Shown here piece after piece: positions 54,119-61,988 of a stretch of 64,000 nucleotides of DNA. The DNA lies in assembly GCF_002224125.1 (NCBI RefSeq), contig NZ_NCSM01000057.1:195906-259905 (forward strand), in the 5' to 3' direction. The notes under the pieces are model-generated. The model ran no database searches. It was not told the DNA's origin and was given only the letters and a program-made list of their open reading frames with translations. The position numbers and the translations under genes were made by a program. This DNA is from Streptomyces sp. NBS 14/10. Its GTDB lineage: Bacteria > Actinomycetota > Actinomycetes > Streptomycetales > Streptomycetaceae. The first letter of the stretch is position 1. The number at the start of each line of letters is the position of its first letter.

Positions 54119-55717
54119 GTGATCAACAGGCGGGACGTATTGCGGACGGGCACCCTGGGGGCCCTCGGCGCCGGGGCGGTGGCCATGACGGCGGCGCCCG
54201 ACGCGGTCGCCGCCGCGGTGACCGAGACGGCGGAGCGGGTCAGCAAGCAGGACTGGAAGCGGCTGGCCGCGTCGCTCTCCCCCGGTGCCACCCTCTACCG
54301 GCCCGCGAACTCCGGCTACCCGCCGCTGTCGATCCCGTTCAACCACCGGTACGCCGGGGTCCACCCCGCCGGCATCGTCGCCTGCGCCACCACGAAGGAC
54401 GTACGCGAGTCGATCCGCTGGGCCCGCGCGGTGGGGCTGCCCGCGGTGCCGCGCTCCGGTCTCGGCCACAACTACGCCGGCTACTCCACCACCACGGGCC
54501 TGCTGCTCAACATGAGCCGGATGAAGAAGATCGTCACCACCCCGCGGCGCGGCGCCGCCCGCTCCCGGGCGTACGGGCCGATCAAGGTCGTCCACGGCGC
54601 CGGCACGGTCACCGTCGGGGCCGGGGTCACCAACGGCGATCTGCATCCGCTGCTCGAGGACGAAGGGATCTTCGTGCCGACCGGCCGCTGCCCCTCGGTC
54701 GGGGTCGCCGGTCTTGTGCTGGGCGGCGGTATCGGCTTCAGCGACAAGATGTTCGGCCTGACCTGCGACCGGCTGGTCGCCACGACCGTCGTACTCGCCG
54801 ACGGCCGGGTGGCCCGGGCCAGTGAGGACTCGGAGCCCGATCTGTTCTGGGGCTGCCGGGGCGGCGCGGGCAACAACTTCGGCGTGCACACCTCGTTCAC
54901 GTTCCAGTACGAGCGGTTCCAGGGCGATGTGGGGTTCTACCGGCTCAGCTGGAGCCTGGACTCCGTACTGCCGGTCATGGCGACCGCACAGCGGATCGCC
55001 CTGGAGACCTCGGACGACAAGCGGTTCCACCTCCGCCTCGGCATCGGCACCCACGGGCGAACCCGGGACCAGATCCGTACGAACGCCAATGTCAATGCGA
55101 TCGGGCAGTACTACGGAACCCTCGATGAGCTGCAGGCCATCCTCGCCCCGCTGCTCGCCATCGGCACCCCGGAGGAACGTGCCCGGAACTGCGCCGCCGT
55201 CCGCGAGGTCACCCCGGCCGAGGCGAGCACGCTGCTGAGCGCCACCACCCCGGTCGAGAAGTTCGCCTCCAAGTCAGCGGTCCTGAACTCCCGGACGCTC
55301 CTCACCGACCAGCAGGTCGGCGCCGCGGCCGAGCAGCTGCTCAAGTGGCCGGGCAGCGGCAACCCGGACGGGGCCGGGTTCGCGATGTTCGCCCTCGGCG
55401 GGGAGATCAATCAGGTGCCGCGGCGGGCGACCGCGTTCGTGCACCGCAACGACCTGTTCATCCTGGCCGCCGAGACCTCCTGGGCGGACTACGACTCCCC
55501 CGAGGTCGGCGCCGCGAATCTGCGCTGGCTCCACGACTTCTACGACTCCATCTTCCCCGAGGCGCCCCCCGAGCACTCCTACCAGAACTTCCCCGATCCG
55601 ACGCTGAGGGACTGGCGGGAGGCCTACTACGGCGTCAACTACCCCCGGCTGGTCCGGGTGAAGCGGAGGTACGACCCGACCGACTTCTTCCGCTACCCCC
55701 AGGGAATCGGCTCCTGA
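54119..55717 (+). CDS. FAD-linked oxidoreductase, berberine-bridge-enzyme type, exported
   Basis: The 532-residue protein has a Tat signal (INRRDVLRTGTLGALGAGAV). The FAD domain has SGLGHNYAGYS with H117 and GRCPSVGVAGLVLGGGIGF with C191, matching bicovalent flavin attachment, plus WGCRGGAGNNFGVHTSFTF; the C-terminus (NYPRLVRVKRRYDPTDFFRY) is the BBE element. Such enzymes oxidise sugars or secondary metabolites. It starts with GTG. Adjacent to the levanase gene but 204 bp away. Confidence 0.9.
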   Translation: MINRRDVLRTGTLGALGAGAVAMTAAPDAVAAAVTETAERVSKQDWKRLAASLSPGATLYRPANSGYPPLSIPFNHRYAGVHPAGIVACATTKDVRESIRWARAVGLPAVPRSGLGHNYAGYSTTTGLLLNMSRMKKIVTTPRRGAARSRAYGPIKVVHGAGTVTVGAGVTNGDLHPLLEDEGIFVPTGRCPSVGVAGLVLGGGIGFSDKMFGLTCDRLVATTVVLADGRVARASEDSEPDLFWGCRGGAGNNFGVHTSFTFQYERFQGDVGFYRLSWSLDSVLPVMATAQRIALETSDDKRFHLRLGIGTHGRTRDQIRTNANVNAIGQYYGTLDELQAILAPLLAIGTPEERARNCAAVREVTPAEASTLLSATTPVEKFASKSAVLNSRTLLTDQQVGAAAEQLLKWPGSGNPDGAGFAMFALGGEINQVPRRATAFVHRNDLFILAAETSWADYDSPEVGAANLRWLHDFYDSIFPEAPPEHSYQNFPDPTLRDWREAYYGVNYPRLVRVKRRYDPTDFFRYPQGIGS

Positions 55718-55819
55718 CCGCTCTCACGATGCCGCCCGGCCGGGCCCCGCCAGGTCGGGCCGGGGGCCACCATCTCGCTCCGGGAGGGGTCCCGCTACGG
55801 GCGTGCCAGGGTCTGCCGC

Positions 55820-55996
55820 ATGAAGCGCTGGAAGTCCGCGATCGGGCTCGTCATCTGTCTCGGCGTGATGCAGCAGGCCAACACTCCGGGCGAACTTTAC
55901 TATTCGGCCGCATGGCAGGATCTCAGCCTGATCGGAACCGTCGTCTTCCTGGTCGTGCTGTGCATCGGTCCGAGAAAGAACGGACGAGAAAAATAA
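55820..55996 (+). CDS. Small membrane protein
   Basis: The 58-residue frame (MKRWKSAIGLVICLGVMQQA...) has two hydrophobic segments (SAIGLVICLGVM; LIGTVVFLVVLCIG) around ANTPGELYYSAAWQD and ends with a basic tail. Stop TAA. It is preceded only by a weak CCAGGG. The composition is protein-like. Function unknown. Confidence 0.55.
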   Translation: MKRWKSAIGLVICLGVMQQANTPGELYYSAAWQDLSLIGTVVFLVVLCIGPRKNGREK

Positions 55997-56133
55997 CGCG
56001 TGGAAGTCGGCGAGCCAGCGTCCGGCTGGGGCCGGATTCATACGCGCCCGCTCGAATACCTCCTCACCAGCCCCCAGCGAACGCCATGAAGGTAGGCAGT
56101 CTTGACGCTGCGCTGCCACAGGGTGATGGTCGT

Positions 56134-56149
56134 GCAATCGAGAGCAATC
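56134..56149. promoter_or_regulatory. Direct repeat GCAATC-N4-GCAATC
   Basis: Two GCAATC units with a 4-bp spacer lie 20 bp before the first gene of the regulator operon. The same arrangement occurs at 57803. Probable operator. Confidence 0.55.
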
Positions 56150-56168
56150 GGATCGCCGAGGAGAGGGC

Positions 56169-56432
56169 ATGAGGTTACGTTTCCTGGGGATCATCCCGAA
56201 CACGCCCGTCGACGACTCGCCGACCACCTGGCTGGACGAGGACACCGGGGATGTGCTGATCCAGTCCTACAAGGCCACGGAGGAAGAGGTGAAGGCGTGC
56301 CAGGAGATCGGCTCAGTCCCGGGCCACTCCACGGAGGTTCCGGATCACGAGACGATCATCCGGCTTCCGGCCGTGATGCTGAGGTACATCCCTCGAGCGC
56401 AGGACGGCAATGGTGAAGTACCCCGTACGTGA
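56169..56432 (+). CDS. Hypothetical protein, first gene of DUF6879/XRE operon
   Basis: The 87-residue protein (MRLRFLGIIPNTPVDDSPTT...) resembles small Streptomyces proteins carrying RFLGIxPxxxxxxSPTxW and DTGDVLIQSYKATEEEVKAC. Unknown function. GAGGAGAGGG precedes the ATG. It overlaps the next gene by 23 bp. Confidence 0.7.
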   Translation: MRLRFLGIIPNTPVDDSPTTWLDEDTGDVLIQSYKATEEEVKACQEIGSVPGHSTEVPDHETIIRLPAVMLRYIPRAQDGNGEVPRT

Positions 56433-56931
56433 AGGACTCGCCAAGGCGCAACACTCCGCCGTGCACTTGGAGATGCGCGACATCTACACACCGGATGATC
56501 CGGAGTTCGCACGATGGCGTGGAGGGCATCGGTACCACGACAACCCCGCCAGGCTGCCTGAGTGGTGGGCCCCTTGGCGCGATTTGGTAGCCGAGGCGAC
56601 AGCGCGTGACGTCGTGATACGCAGGGCCCGGATCGTGTCCGAGCCAGTCACGGACTACATCCGGTTCGAGCACGATTTCACGTTCGCCAATGTCGCGGCG
56701 GGTGAGTTGGTGCGCTGGCTGCCGCGGCGCGACGCGGCCGACATCGCGCTACCCGGGACCGATCTGTGGATGTTCGACGAGTCATCAGTGTTGTTCACGT
56801 ACTTCTCCGGGAGTGGTGAGGTGGTCGACCGGGAGTGGCGTACCGAACCGGCCGTCACACGACTGGTGAGTTCGGCGTTCGAAGCGGTCTGGGAGCGGGC
56901 CACGCCTCACGAGGAGTACAAGCCGGTCTGA
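56410..56931 (+). CDS. DUF6879 family protein
   Basis: The 173-residue protein contains AVHLEMRDIYTPDDPEFARW, VVIRRARIVSEPVTDYIRFE and ELVRWLPRRDAADIALPGTD, the pattern of DUF6879. These proteins nearly always precede DUF5753-type XRE regulators in Streptomyces, as here. Function unknown; perhaps a partner of the regulator. Confidence 0.8.
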   Translation: MVKYPVREGLAKAQHSAVHLEMRDIYTPDDPEFARWRGGHRYHDNPARLPEWWAPWRDLVAEATARDVVIRRARIVSEPVTDYIRFEHDFTFANVAAGELVRWLPRRDAADIALPGTDLWMFDESSVLFTYFSGSGEVVDREWRTEPAVTRLVSSAFEAVWERATPHEEYKPV

Positions 56932-56945
56932 ACCCGGTCGGTGCC

Positions 56946-57794
56946 ATGCCCATATCAGGATCGTCAAGCGTTCAAGCAGCCCGGCAGGTCCTCGCTGACC
57001 GCCTTCGGGAGATGTGCAAGGACGCCGGGTTGGACGGCAAGCGACTGGCTCAGGCGTGCGGGTGGCACCCGTCCAAGGTGTCGCGGATCTCGACCGCGAA
57101 GACCTCACCGTCCGCTGACGACATCCGCGCGTGGTGCCGGGCATGCGGCAGTGAAGACCAGACAGACGACCTGATCGCCTCTCTCCGCGCCGTCGAGGGC
57201 ATGTGGATTGAGTGGCGCCGAATGGAACGGGCGGGACTGCGACGTGCGCAGGAGGCCGTTCTCCCCCTCTTCGAGCGCACCCGCTGGTTCCGGTCGTACT
57301 CGTCATGGCTGGTTCCCGGGCTGATCCAGACGTACGGGTACACCGAAGGCGTGTTGCGCGCGGTCCAGCGAAGGCGGGTCGAGATCGATGACGTGGCCGA
57401 CGCTGTGGCGGTACGCATGGAACGTCAGCGCGTGCTGTACGAGGGGCACCGCCGCTTCGCGTTCCTCATCGAGGAGTCGGTTCTCCGGAACGGACTGGGC
57501 GAGGCGTACACGCAGCTTGAGCAGCTTGAGCGCCTGCTCACGGTCGGCTCAATGCCAAACGTCAGCTTGGGCGTGGTGCCCACTCGTCTCAGCCGTCCCC
57601 GGATGCCGGTAGAGGGCTTCTGGATCTACGACACGGCTCAGGTCAACGTCGAACTCGTGTCGGGCTATCTCACGCTGACGCAGCCCAGCGAGGTGCGGGC
57701 GTATGCCGACACGTTCACCATGCTGGCCGACATGGCCGTATACGGGGCAAAGGCTCGTGCACTGATCACGGCGGCTATGGATTCGCTCGGGTGA
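56946..57794 (+). CDS. XRE family regulator with DUF5753 domain
   Basis: The 282-residue protein has an N-terminal helix-turn-helix (LDGKRLAQACGWHPSKVSRI) and the DUF5753 ligand-like domain (RTRWFRSYSSWLVPGLIQTY..., MPNVSLGVVPTRL, VELVSGYLTLTQPSEVRAYA). Start ATG 56946 is a choice without a clear ribosome-binding site; the frame is open upstream. It lies 14 bp after the DUF6879 gene and is followed by a peptide-methyltransferase pair that carries the same upstream repeat, so it probably regulates both. Confidence 0.85.
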   Translation: MPISGSSSVQAARQVLADRLREMCKDAGLDGKRLAQACGWHPSKVSRISTAKTSPSADDIRAWCRACGSEDQTDDLIASLRAVEGMWIEWRRMERAGLRRAQEAVLPLFERTRWFRSYSSWLVPGLIQTYGYTEGVLRAVQRRRVEIDDVADAVAVRMERQRVLYEGHRRFAFLIEESVLRNGLGEAYTQLEQLERLLTVGSMPNVSLGVVPTRLSRPRMPVEGFWIYDTAQVNVELVSGYLTLTQPSEVRAYADTFTMLADMAVYGAKARALITAAMDSLG

Positions 57795-57802
57795 TCGCCG
57801 TG

Positions 57803-57818
57803 CAATCACGCGCAATTC
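57803..57818. promoter_or_regulatory. Direct repeat GCAATC-N4-GCAATT
   Basis: Same motif and spacing as at 56134, here between the XRE gene and the peptide-methyltransferase unit, 135 bp before the peptide start. Confidence 0.55.
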
Positions 57819-57952
57819 CCTGGGCGTCGCGGTCGCGCTCTTCGTAGCGTGGTCAGCATGCGGAAGGCGCGAAGGCGTCGGAATGAGCGAGCCCAGCGTC
57901 GCCTCGCGATCGGAGTACGGAGCAACGACCACATCAAGGGGAGGAGCACGGC

Positions 57953-58114
57953 GTGATCAACGTGCAGATCGTCACGGCTGCCGATGGCGGGCAACATGGT
58001 GGAGGCGGAGGAGACGGAGGCGACGGGCACCCCGGCCAGCCCTGGTCGCCGCCACAGGAGCCGCCGTCCCCCGACGGCGACACCCCGCCCGGCGACGGCA
58101 CGCACCGCAAGTGA
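57953..58114 (+). CDS. Gly/Pro/Asp-rich 53-aa peptide, candidate RiPP precursor
   Basis: The frame starts at GTG 57953 after a strong AAGGGGAGG site and reads MINVQIVTAADGGQHGGGGG, then an acidic/Gly segment, then WSPPQEPPSPDGDTPPGDGT and HRK. It contains DG at 11-12, 41-42 and 48-49 and DT at 43-44, the sites favoured for isoaspartate/aspartimide formation. Its stop overlaps the start of the methyltransferase gene (TGATG), so the two are translated together. There is no family match known to me. The pairing of a short peptide and a PIMT-like enzyme resembles imiditide-type RiPP loci. The low-complexity content calls for caution. Confidence 0.65.
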   Translation: MINVQIVTAADGGQHGGGGGDGGDGHPGQPWSPPQEPPSPDGDTPPGDGTHRK

Positions 58115-59286
58115 TGCCCACCTCAGTGCGAGTGGACCGCCCCAGCCGAAAGGTACTGGGGCGTGTCCTCCTTGAGAGCCGATCACTGTCCTCGGACTGG
58201 GCTCCGACCTTCGCGGCCGTCGATCGGGCCGCGTTCCTGCCTGACTTGATGTGGCCTTTCGACATGGACACGGCTACGAGCGTCAGCGTGAACCGGGCCG
58301 ACGACCCCGACGCGTGGTACGCCGCAGTGGACAGCAATATTCCCATCGTGACGCAGTGGGACGATGGCAGGCATACCGGCAGTGAACCAGGGCACGTGTC
58401 CACCAGTTCCAGCTCCATGCCCTCCGTCGTGTACGCGATGCTCCAGGACCTGGCTGTGGACACAGGAATGCGGGTGCTCGACGTGGGCACCGGCACGGGC
58501 GAGACGGCGGGTGCGCTGACACACCGCTGCGGCGGTCGGAACGTCACCACGGTGGAGGTGGACGGCTCCGTGTCGCGGCGGGCCCGCGAGCGGCTGCACA
58601 CAGCCGGGTTGTACCCGGACGTGGTCGTGGGCGACGGGTTCGAGGGCTACCCGGACGCCTCGCCCTTTGACCGCATTTTGGCCACTGCCGGCCTGCGGGA
58701 GGTTCCCGGGGCATGGATCGAACAGACCCGCCCTGGCGGCATCATCCTGGCACCGTGGGGGACCCGCTACAGCAACGCGGACGCTGTGGCGCGACTGGTG
58801 GTCAACGGCGGTTCGGCATCGGGGCCCTTCACCCGGCCCGTGGAATTCATGAAGTTGCGCGCACAGCGGCTGCCCGCCCGGGATCACGGCGATTACGTCC
58901 CGGCGCATGGATTCGACCTTGCCGATACGTCCACCACCGACCTGCCAGAAACCGATTTCGTCACAGGCCAGTACACAGCGCTGCCCTTCGCGCTGGGCCT
59001 GCGGGTTAGGGACTGTGTCCAGGCCGTGGCTGACAAGCGCGATGGCGCACGGCCCGTGTGGTTCTACGGGCTGAGCGACCGCTCCTGGGCCTGCGTGATG
59101 TTTCGCGACGGCGACACGGCGCGCGTCTGGCAGTCGGGCCCACGCCGGTTGTGGGACGAGGTGGAGGCGGCTTACCTGTGGTGGAAGAACCGAGGCAGAC
59201 CGGAGCACACCCGGTTTGGTCTCACGGTCACGCCAAAGGGACAGCGGGTATGGCTGGATGATCCGGCCGACTCCTGGGCGGTATGA
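58114..59286 (+). CDS. Protein-L-isoaspartate O-methyltransferase-like enzyme
   Basis: The 390-residue protein has a SAM-binding motif VLDVGTGTGE (121-130), a TVEVD acidic loop, an N-terminal extension with STSSSSMPSVVYAMLQDL (PIMT substrate-loop region) and a C-terminal module ending RFGLTVTPKGQRVWLDDP. Longer PIMT homologues of this kind are found in lanthipeptide, lasso-peptide and imiditide loci, where they methylate Asp of a peptide to drive aspartimide formation; others repair isoaspartate. Being coupled to a peptide gene and next to an XRE regulator favours the RiPP role. Confidence 0.82.
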   Translation: MPTSVRVDRPSRKVLGRVLLESRSLSSDWAPTFAAVDRAAFLPDLMWPFDMDTATSVSVNRADDPDAWYAAVDSNIPIVTQWDDGRHTGSEPGHVSTSSSSMPSVVYAMLQDLAVDTGMRVLDVGTGTGETAGALTHRCGGRNVTTVEVDGSVSRRARERLHTAGLYPDVVVGDGFEGYPDASPFDRILATAGLREVPGAWIEQTRPGGIILAPWGTRYSNADAVARLVVNGGSASGPFTRPVEFMKLRAQRLPARDHGDYVPAHGFDLADTSTTDLPETDFVTGQYTALPFALGLRVRDCVQAVADKRDGARPVWFYGLSDRSWACVMFRDGDTARVWQSGPRRLWDEVEAAYLWWKNRGRPEHTRFGLTVTPKGQRVWLDDPADSWAV

Positions 59287-59346
59287 GCAGTTCCCGGCCA
59301 TCACGGCGCCCCCCCGGGGGCTGTGTTGGCCGGGGTGGCGGAAGGT

Positions 59347-59565
59347 TCAGGCGGGAAACTCTCCGCGCCTGACGGCTGAAACGAACGACGACCAGTCCTC
59401 TGCCGAAAAGATCAGGGCCGGACCATGCGGATCCTTGCTGTCCCGGACAGGAACCACACCGACCGGCGCGAAGCTCCGGGAGAACTCGACGCACTGCCCC
59501 CCATTGGACCCGCTGTACGAGGACTTGAGCCACTCGGCGGCGGTGAGGTCGATGTCTGCGCTCAT
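59347..59565 (-). CDS. DUF397 domain-containing protein
   Basis: The 72-residue protein has AEWLKSSYSGSNGGQCVEFS, VVPVRDSKDPHGPALIFSAE and DWSSFVSAVRRGEF, the standard DUF397 signature. These small proteins accompany DUF5753 regulators (WhiJ-like pairs) and may modulate them. Start overlaps the XRE stop (ATGA). Confidence 0.92.
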   Translation of the reverse strand: MSADIDLTAAEWLKSSYSGSNGGQCVEFSRSFAPVGVVPVRDSKDPHGPALIFSAEDWSSFVSAVRRGEFPA

Positions 59566-60392
59566 AAGGCGTACTCCTTGTGTAAATCCTTAATCAGAGC
59601 AAGCGAATCATCCGGGGGGAGAGCGTGCGCCCGCAACCGTTCATAGTGACGTACCGCGTCCGCGACGATCGCTTCCTTGTCATACCGCTTGCCCCCGACC
59701 CCGTGCGGCCCATCCGAGTAAAGGACCGTGGGGCCGGAGTCGAACATGAGCAGCGTGAACGGCGACACGTGCGCCGCTGCAGCCCCGGCCGCGTAGGTGA
59801 TCACCTGAATGTCGATGTCAGGGCTGTCAGCCGAGGCGATCAAGTGCTGCAGCTGGGCCGCCATGACGACGGGTCCCCCTACGACCGTCCGTAGACACGC
59901 CTCGTGCAGAACCGTCCACAGCGTGGGTGGATTCTCCCGTTCCATCACCTCACGGCGACTTATGCGGGCATCGACCTTGCCCTGGATCACGTCGGCGCGC
60001 GCATGCGGGTATCCGGCGCGGAAGATCGCATGGGCGTATGCCTCCGTCTGCAAGATGCCCATGATGCTGTGGACCGAGTAGTCCTGGATCCGCGCCGCCT
60101 TTTTCTCCTGTTCGAGGTAGGGGACGAACCAACTCGGGTGGTCTCCCTCGTCGATCCTCTTCAACAAGCCCTCGAAGAGGCCATTCGTCCCGAAGGCCAG
60201 GTCGCACCCCTTAGCGAACTTCATGCTGGGCATCTGCTTCCCGGCTTCCACCAGGCTGACGTACCCATCGGAGTAGCCCGTGGCCTTGCCCAGCTGTTTC
60301 TGCGTGAGCTTGCGCCCGAGACGTACGCGCTTCACGTCCGCTCCGAAGCGTTGGAGGGGATTCAAGATCTCTGGGGTGGTCGTCTCATCCAA
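59562..60392 (-). CDS. XRE family regulator with DUF5753 domain (WhiJ-like)
   Basis: The 276-residue protein has a helix-turn-helix (GRKLTQKQLGKATGYSDGYV) and DUF5753 region (FVPYLEQEKKAARIQDYSVH; ILQTEAYAHAIFRAGYPHAR; GGPVVMAAQLQHLIASADSP). With DUF397 it forms the bipartite regulator unit typical for Streptomyces. It is divergent from the small-gene operon at 60626 and could control it; the 233-bp gap holds CCAG-CCTA-CTGG at 60471-60482. Confidence 0.9.
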   Translation of the reverse strand: MDETTTPEILNPLQRFGADVKRVRLGRKLTQKQLGKATGYSDGYVSLVEAGKQMPSMKFAKGCDLAFGTNGLFEGLLKRIDEGDHPSWFVPYLEQEKKAARIQDYSVHSIMGILQTEAYAHAIFRAGYPHARADVIQGKVDARISRREVMERENPPTLWTVLHEACLRTVVGGPVVMAAQLQHLIASADSPDIDIQVITYAAGAAAAHVSPFTLLMFDSGPTVLYSDGPHGVGGKRYDKEAIVADAVRHYERLRAHALPPDDSLALIKDLHKEYAL

Positions 60393-60625
60393 CGCCGTGA
60401 CCTCCTACTTCGGTGACCTGGCGCAGCGTCGCAGAAGAGGGCGAATCTGAATTTGCCCACTTAAGTCTGTCCAGCCTACTGGAAACTGTGCTCCCCTGGT
60501 GACCAATCGACTACTCCTGGTTGCGAATCCGGGAAGTCAGTCGCCACCCCACTGGCCACACGCAAGACCCCCGCAACCGCATGCACCGCGGCCCGGGGGC
60601 GTGGCCCACAACCACTGGGAGGTTG

Positions 60626-61027
60626 ATGAGCGTGGCAAACGCTATCGCGTGGATCTTGAAAACGCTGCTACGGCTGCTGTTGCCGCCGTCGGGCCGCCAC
60701 CGCGCGGCCAACTCGGCCGACGGCCGTCCCGCCATGCGGCACCAGGACGCGCCGACGATGCGCCCGGCGCGGGGGCCCGACGCGCCCGCACGGCCCATGG
60801 CGGCGGAGCGCGCGGACGACTCCCTCATCCAGTTCTGCCGGCTCTCCGGAACACCGGACGGCCACGGGGCCGCCATGGTCCGGCCGTACGTCGTCGCGCA
60901 CGAACAGCAGCGGGAGCAGCGCGCGGAACGTCGGTTGCGGCGGCGGCGTCGGCGGACGCTGTGGCTGGCCGTGCACGGCATCGACATCGGCCCGCGCGTC
61001 ATCCACGGCGTGAGGGTGGTGGCGTAG
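60626..61027 (+). CDS. Hypothetical protein, first gene of small-gene operon
   Basis: The 133-residue protein has an amphipathic N-terminus (MSVANAIAWILKTLLRLLLP), a Pro/Arg-rich linker (MRHQDAPTMRPARGPDAPAR) and a C-terminal part with MVRPYVVAHEQQREQRAERR and WLAVHGIDIGPRVIHGV. The last part recurs in Streptomyces proteins near XRE/DUF397 pairs. The ATG at 60626 follows GGGAGG. The next gene starts directly after the stop. Confidence 0.75.
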   Translation: MSVANAIAWILKTLLRLLLPPSGRHRAANSADGRPAMRHQDAPTMRPARGPDAPARPMAAERADDSLIQFCRLSGTPDGHGAAMVRPYVVAHEQQREQRAERRLRRRRRRTLWLAVHGIDIGPRVIHGVRVVA

Positions 61028-61177
61028 GTGAGCAACCCGACGACGCCCCCGCCGCAGCAAGGGCAGGACGGCGGGCAGCAGGGCGACGAGGACCGCCCGA
61101 CCCTTGAGGAACTGCGGCAGCAATCCGTCGCACTGAGCGAACAGATCGCTCAGCATCTGGGGCGGGGGTTGAAGTGA
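61028..61177 (+). CDS. 49-residue hydrophilic protein
   Basis: GTG 61028 follows the previous stop without gap. The product has a Gln/Gly/Pro-rich start (MSNPTTPPPQQGQDGGQQGD) and a helical end (RPTLEELRQQSVALSEQIAQ). The stop overlaps the next start by four bases (GTGA). Unknown function. Confidence 0.65.
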   Translation: MSNPTTPPPQQGQDGGQQGDEDRPTLEELRQQSVALSEQIAQHLGRGLK

Positions 61178-61263
61178 GCCACGCACCGGCCAACGCGGCC
61201 GATACGACAAGCCCTTGGGGAGCGGGCCCGTGCGCCCGGTGCGGCGTGAGGGGCGAGCAGTGA
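61174..61263 (+). CDS. 29-residue peptide with CxxC
   Basis: The frame starts at GTG 61174 and ends at 61263, overlapping both neighbours by GTGA. The sequence MSHAPANAADTTSPWGAGPC continues ARCGVRGEQ, so it has a CARC metal-binding-like motif. Coupling to both neighbours supports translation. Unknown role. Confidence 0.55.
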   Translation: MSHAPANAADTTSPWGAGPCARCGVRGEQ

Positions 61264-61511
61264 GCGCCGGGGACTGGACCAAGATCCTGCCCAGTCTTGC
61301 TGTGGGCATGGTGGTCTACGACCGGCGTTACGAGATGCCCGGGACCATCACCGACTTCGACGGGCCGATGGTGTGCCTCACTCGCCCCACGGGCCTCGCG
61401 TGGCGGTCGCACTGCGCCTCCGTACGCCCCGCGACTGCGTACGAGCGGCGGCAGCTACGGGCCCTCGCCCGGCTGCACGCCCAGCGCCAACGAGGCATCG
61501 CCCCCGCATAG
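61260..61511 (+). CDS. 83-residue hypothetical protein
   Basis: GTG 61260 starts (V)SAGDWTKILPSLAVGMVVYD, followed by MPGTITDFDGPMVCLTRPTG and a basic helical end. It looks like a small beta-barrel plus helix; similar proteins occur in the same operon in other Streptomyces. The last of four coupled genes. Confidence 0.7.
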   Translation: MSAGDWTKILPSLAVGMVVYDRRYEMPGTITDFDGPMVCLTRPTGLAWRSHCASVRPATAYERRQLRALARLHAQRQRGIAPA

Positions 61512-61541
61512 ACCACGCCCCCACGCCACCGGCACCAGAGA

Positions 61542-61609
61542 TTTGCGGTGAGTATCGGACGACGACACGCCGACGCCACGGCGTGTCTGTGTCTCATACT
61601 CACCGCAAA
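61542..61609. repeat. Nested inverted repeat, 68 bp
   Basis: Outer arms TTTGCGGTGAGTAT (61542-61555) and ATACTCACCGCAAA (61596-61609) are perfect over 14 bp. Within them GACACGCCG (61564-61572) pairs with CGGCGTGTC (61579-61587). It can form a cruciform or a two-part RNA hairpin. It may terminate the small-gene operon or act as an operator or minimal transposable repeat. Confidence 0.8.
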
Positions 61610-61645
61610 GTCGCCGGGAGCACTTCGCCAGATCGGTGATCAACC

Positions 61646-61936
61646 ATGACAGGCAGACCCTGGCACGCCGAATGGACGTTCATCAGCGCATCCGGCGTCA
61701 CCACGGGAACAGTCGACCGTGCACGGTATTTCGACATCCGCGCGGCCATATTCGAGGCCGCCGACAAGTCGCTACGCGATCCGGCCCACGGGGAAACCGC
61801 CAAGAGAGACGAGCCCTGGAAGCTCCTCGTCGGAGCCCTGTACTCCGAAGCGATGCTGTCCGCCGACGAAACCGGCACATGGCACTACAAGAGCCCGGAC
61901 GGCTGGGCGAACGTCACCATTCGCTTCACCCCGTAG
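61646..61936 (+). CDS. Hypothetical protein, 96 aa
   Basis: The protein (MTGRPWHAEWTFISASGVTT...) is soluble, with DIRAAIFEAADKSLRDPAHG, EPWKLLVGALYSEAMLSADE and HYKSPDGWANVTIRFTP. No family recognised. It lies after the nested inverted repeat and is probably transcribed separately. Confidence 0.65.
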   Translation: MTGRPWHAEWTFISASGVTTGTVDRARYFDIRAAIFEAADKSLRDPAHGETAKRDEPWKLLVGALYSEAMLSADETGTWHYKSPDGWANVTIRFTP

Positions 61937-61950
61937 CGGCCCGCCGGACA

Positions 61951-61980
61951 CCCGGCCCGGCCCGGCCCGGCCCGGCCCGG
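61951..61980. repeat. (CCCGG)6 tandem repeat
   Basis: Six exact CCCGG units between two convergent genes. Probably replication slippage. Confidence 0.95.
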
Positions 61981-61988
61981 TGACAGCC

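Noticed and set aside
57883..58113. Extension of the methyltransferase upstream of 58114
   Set aside because: The extension is almost all Arg/Ala in a frame overlapping the peptide gene; the TGATG start fits the family better.
61951..61980. (CCCGG)6 as a functional element
   Set aside because: A short homopolymer-like repeat in a high-GC genome, most simply explained by slippage.
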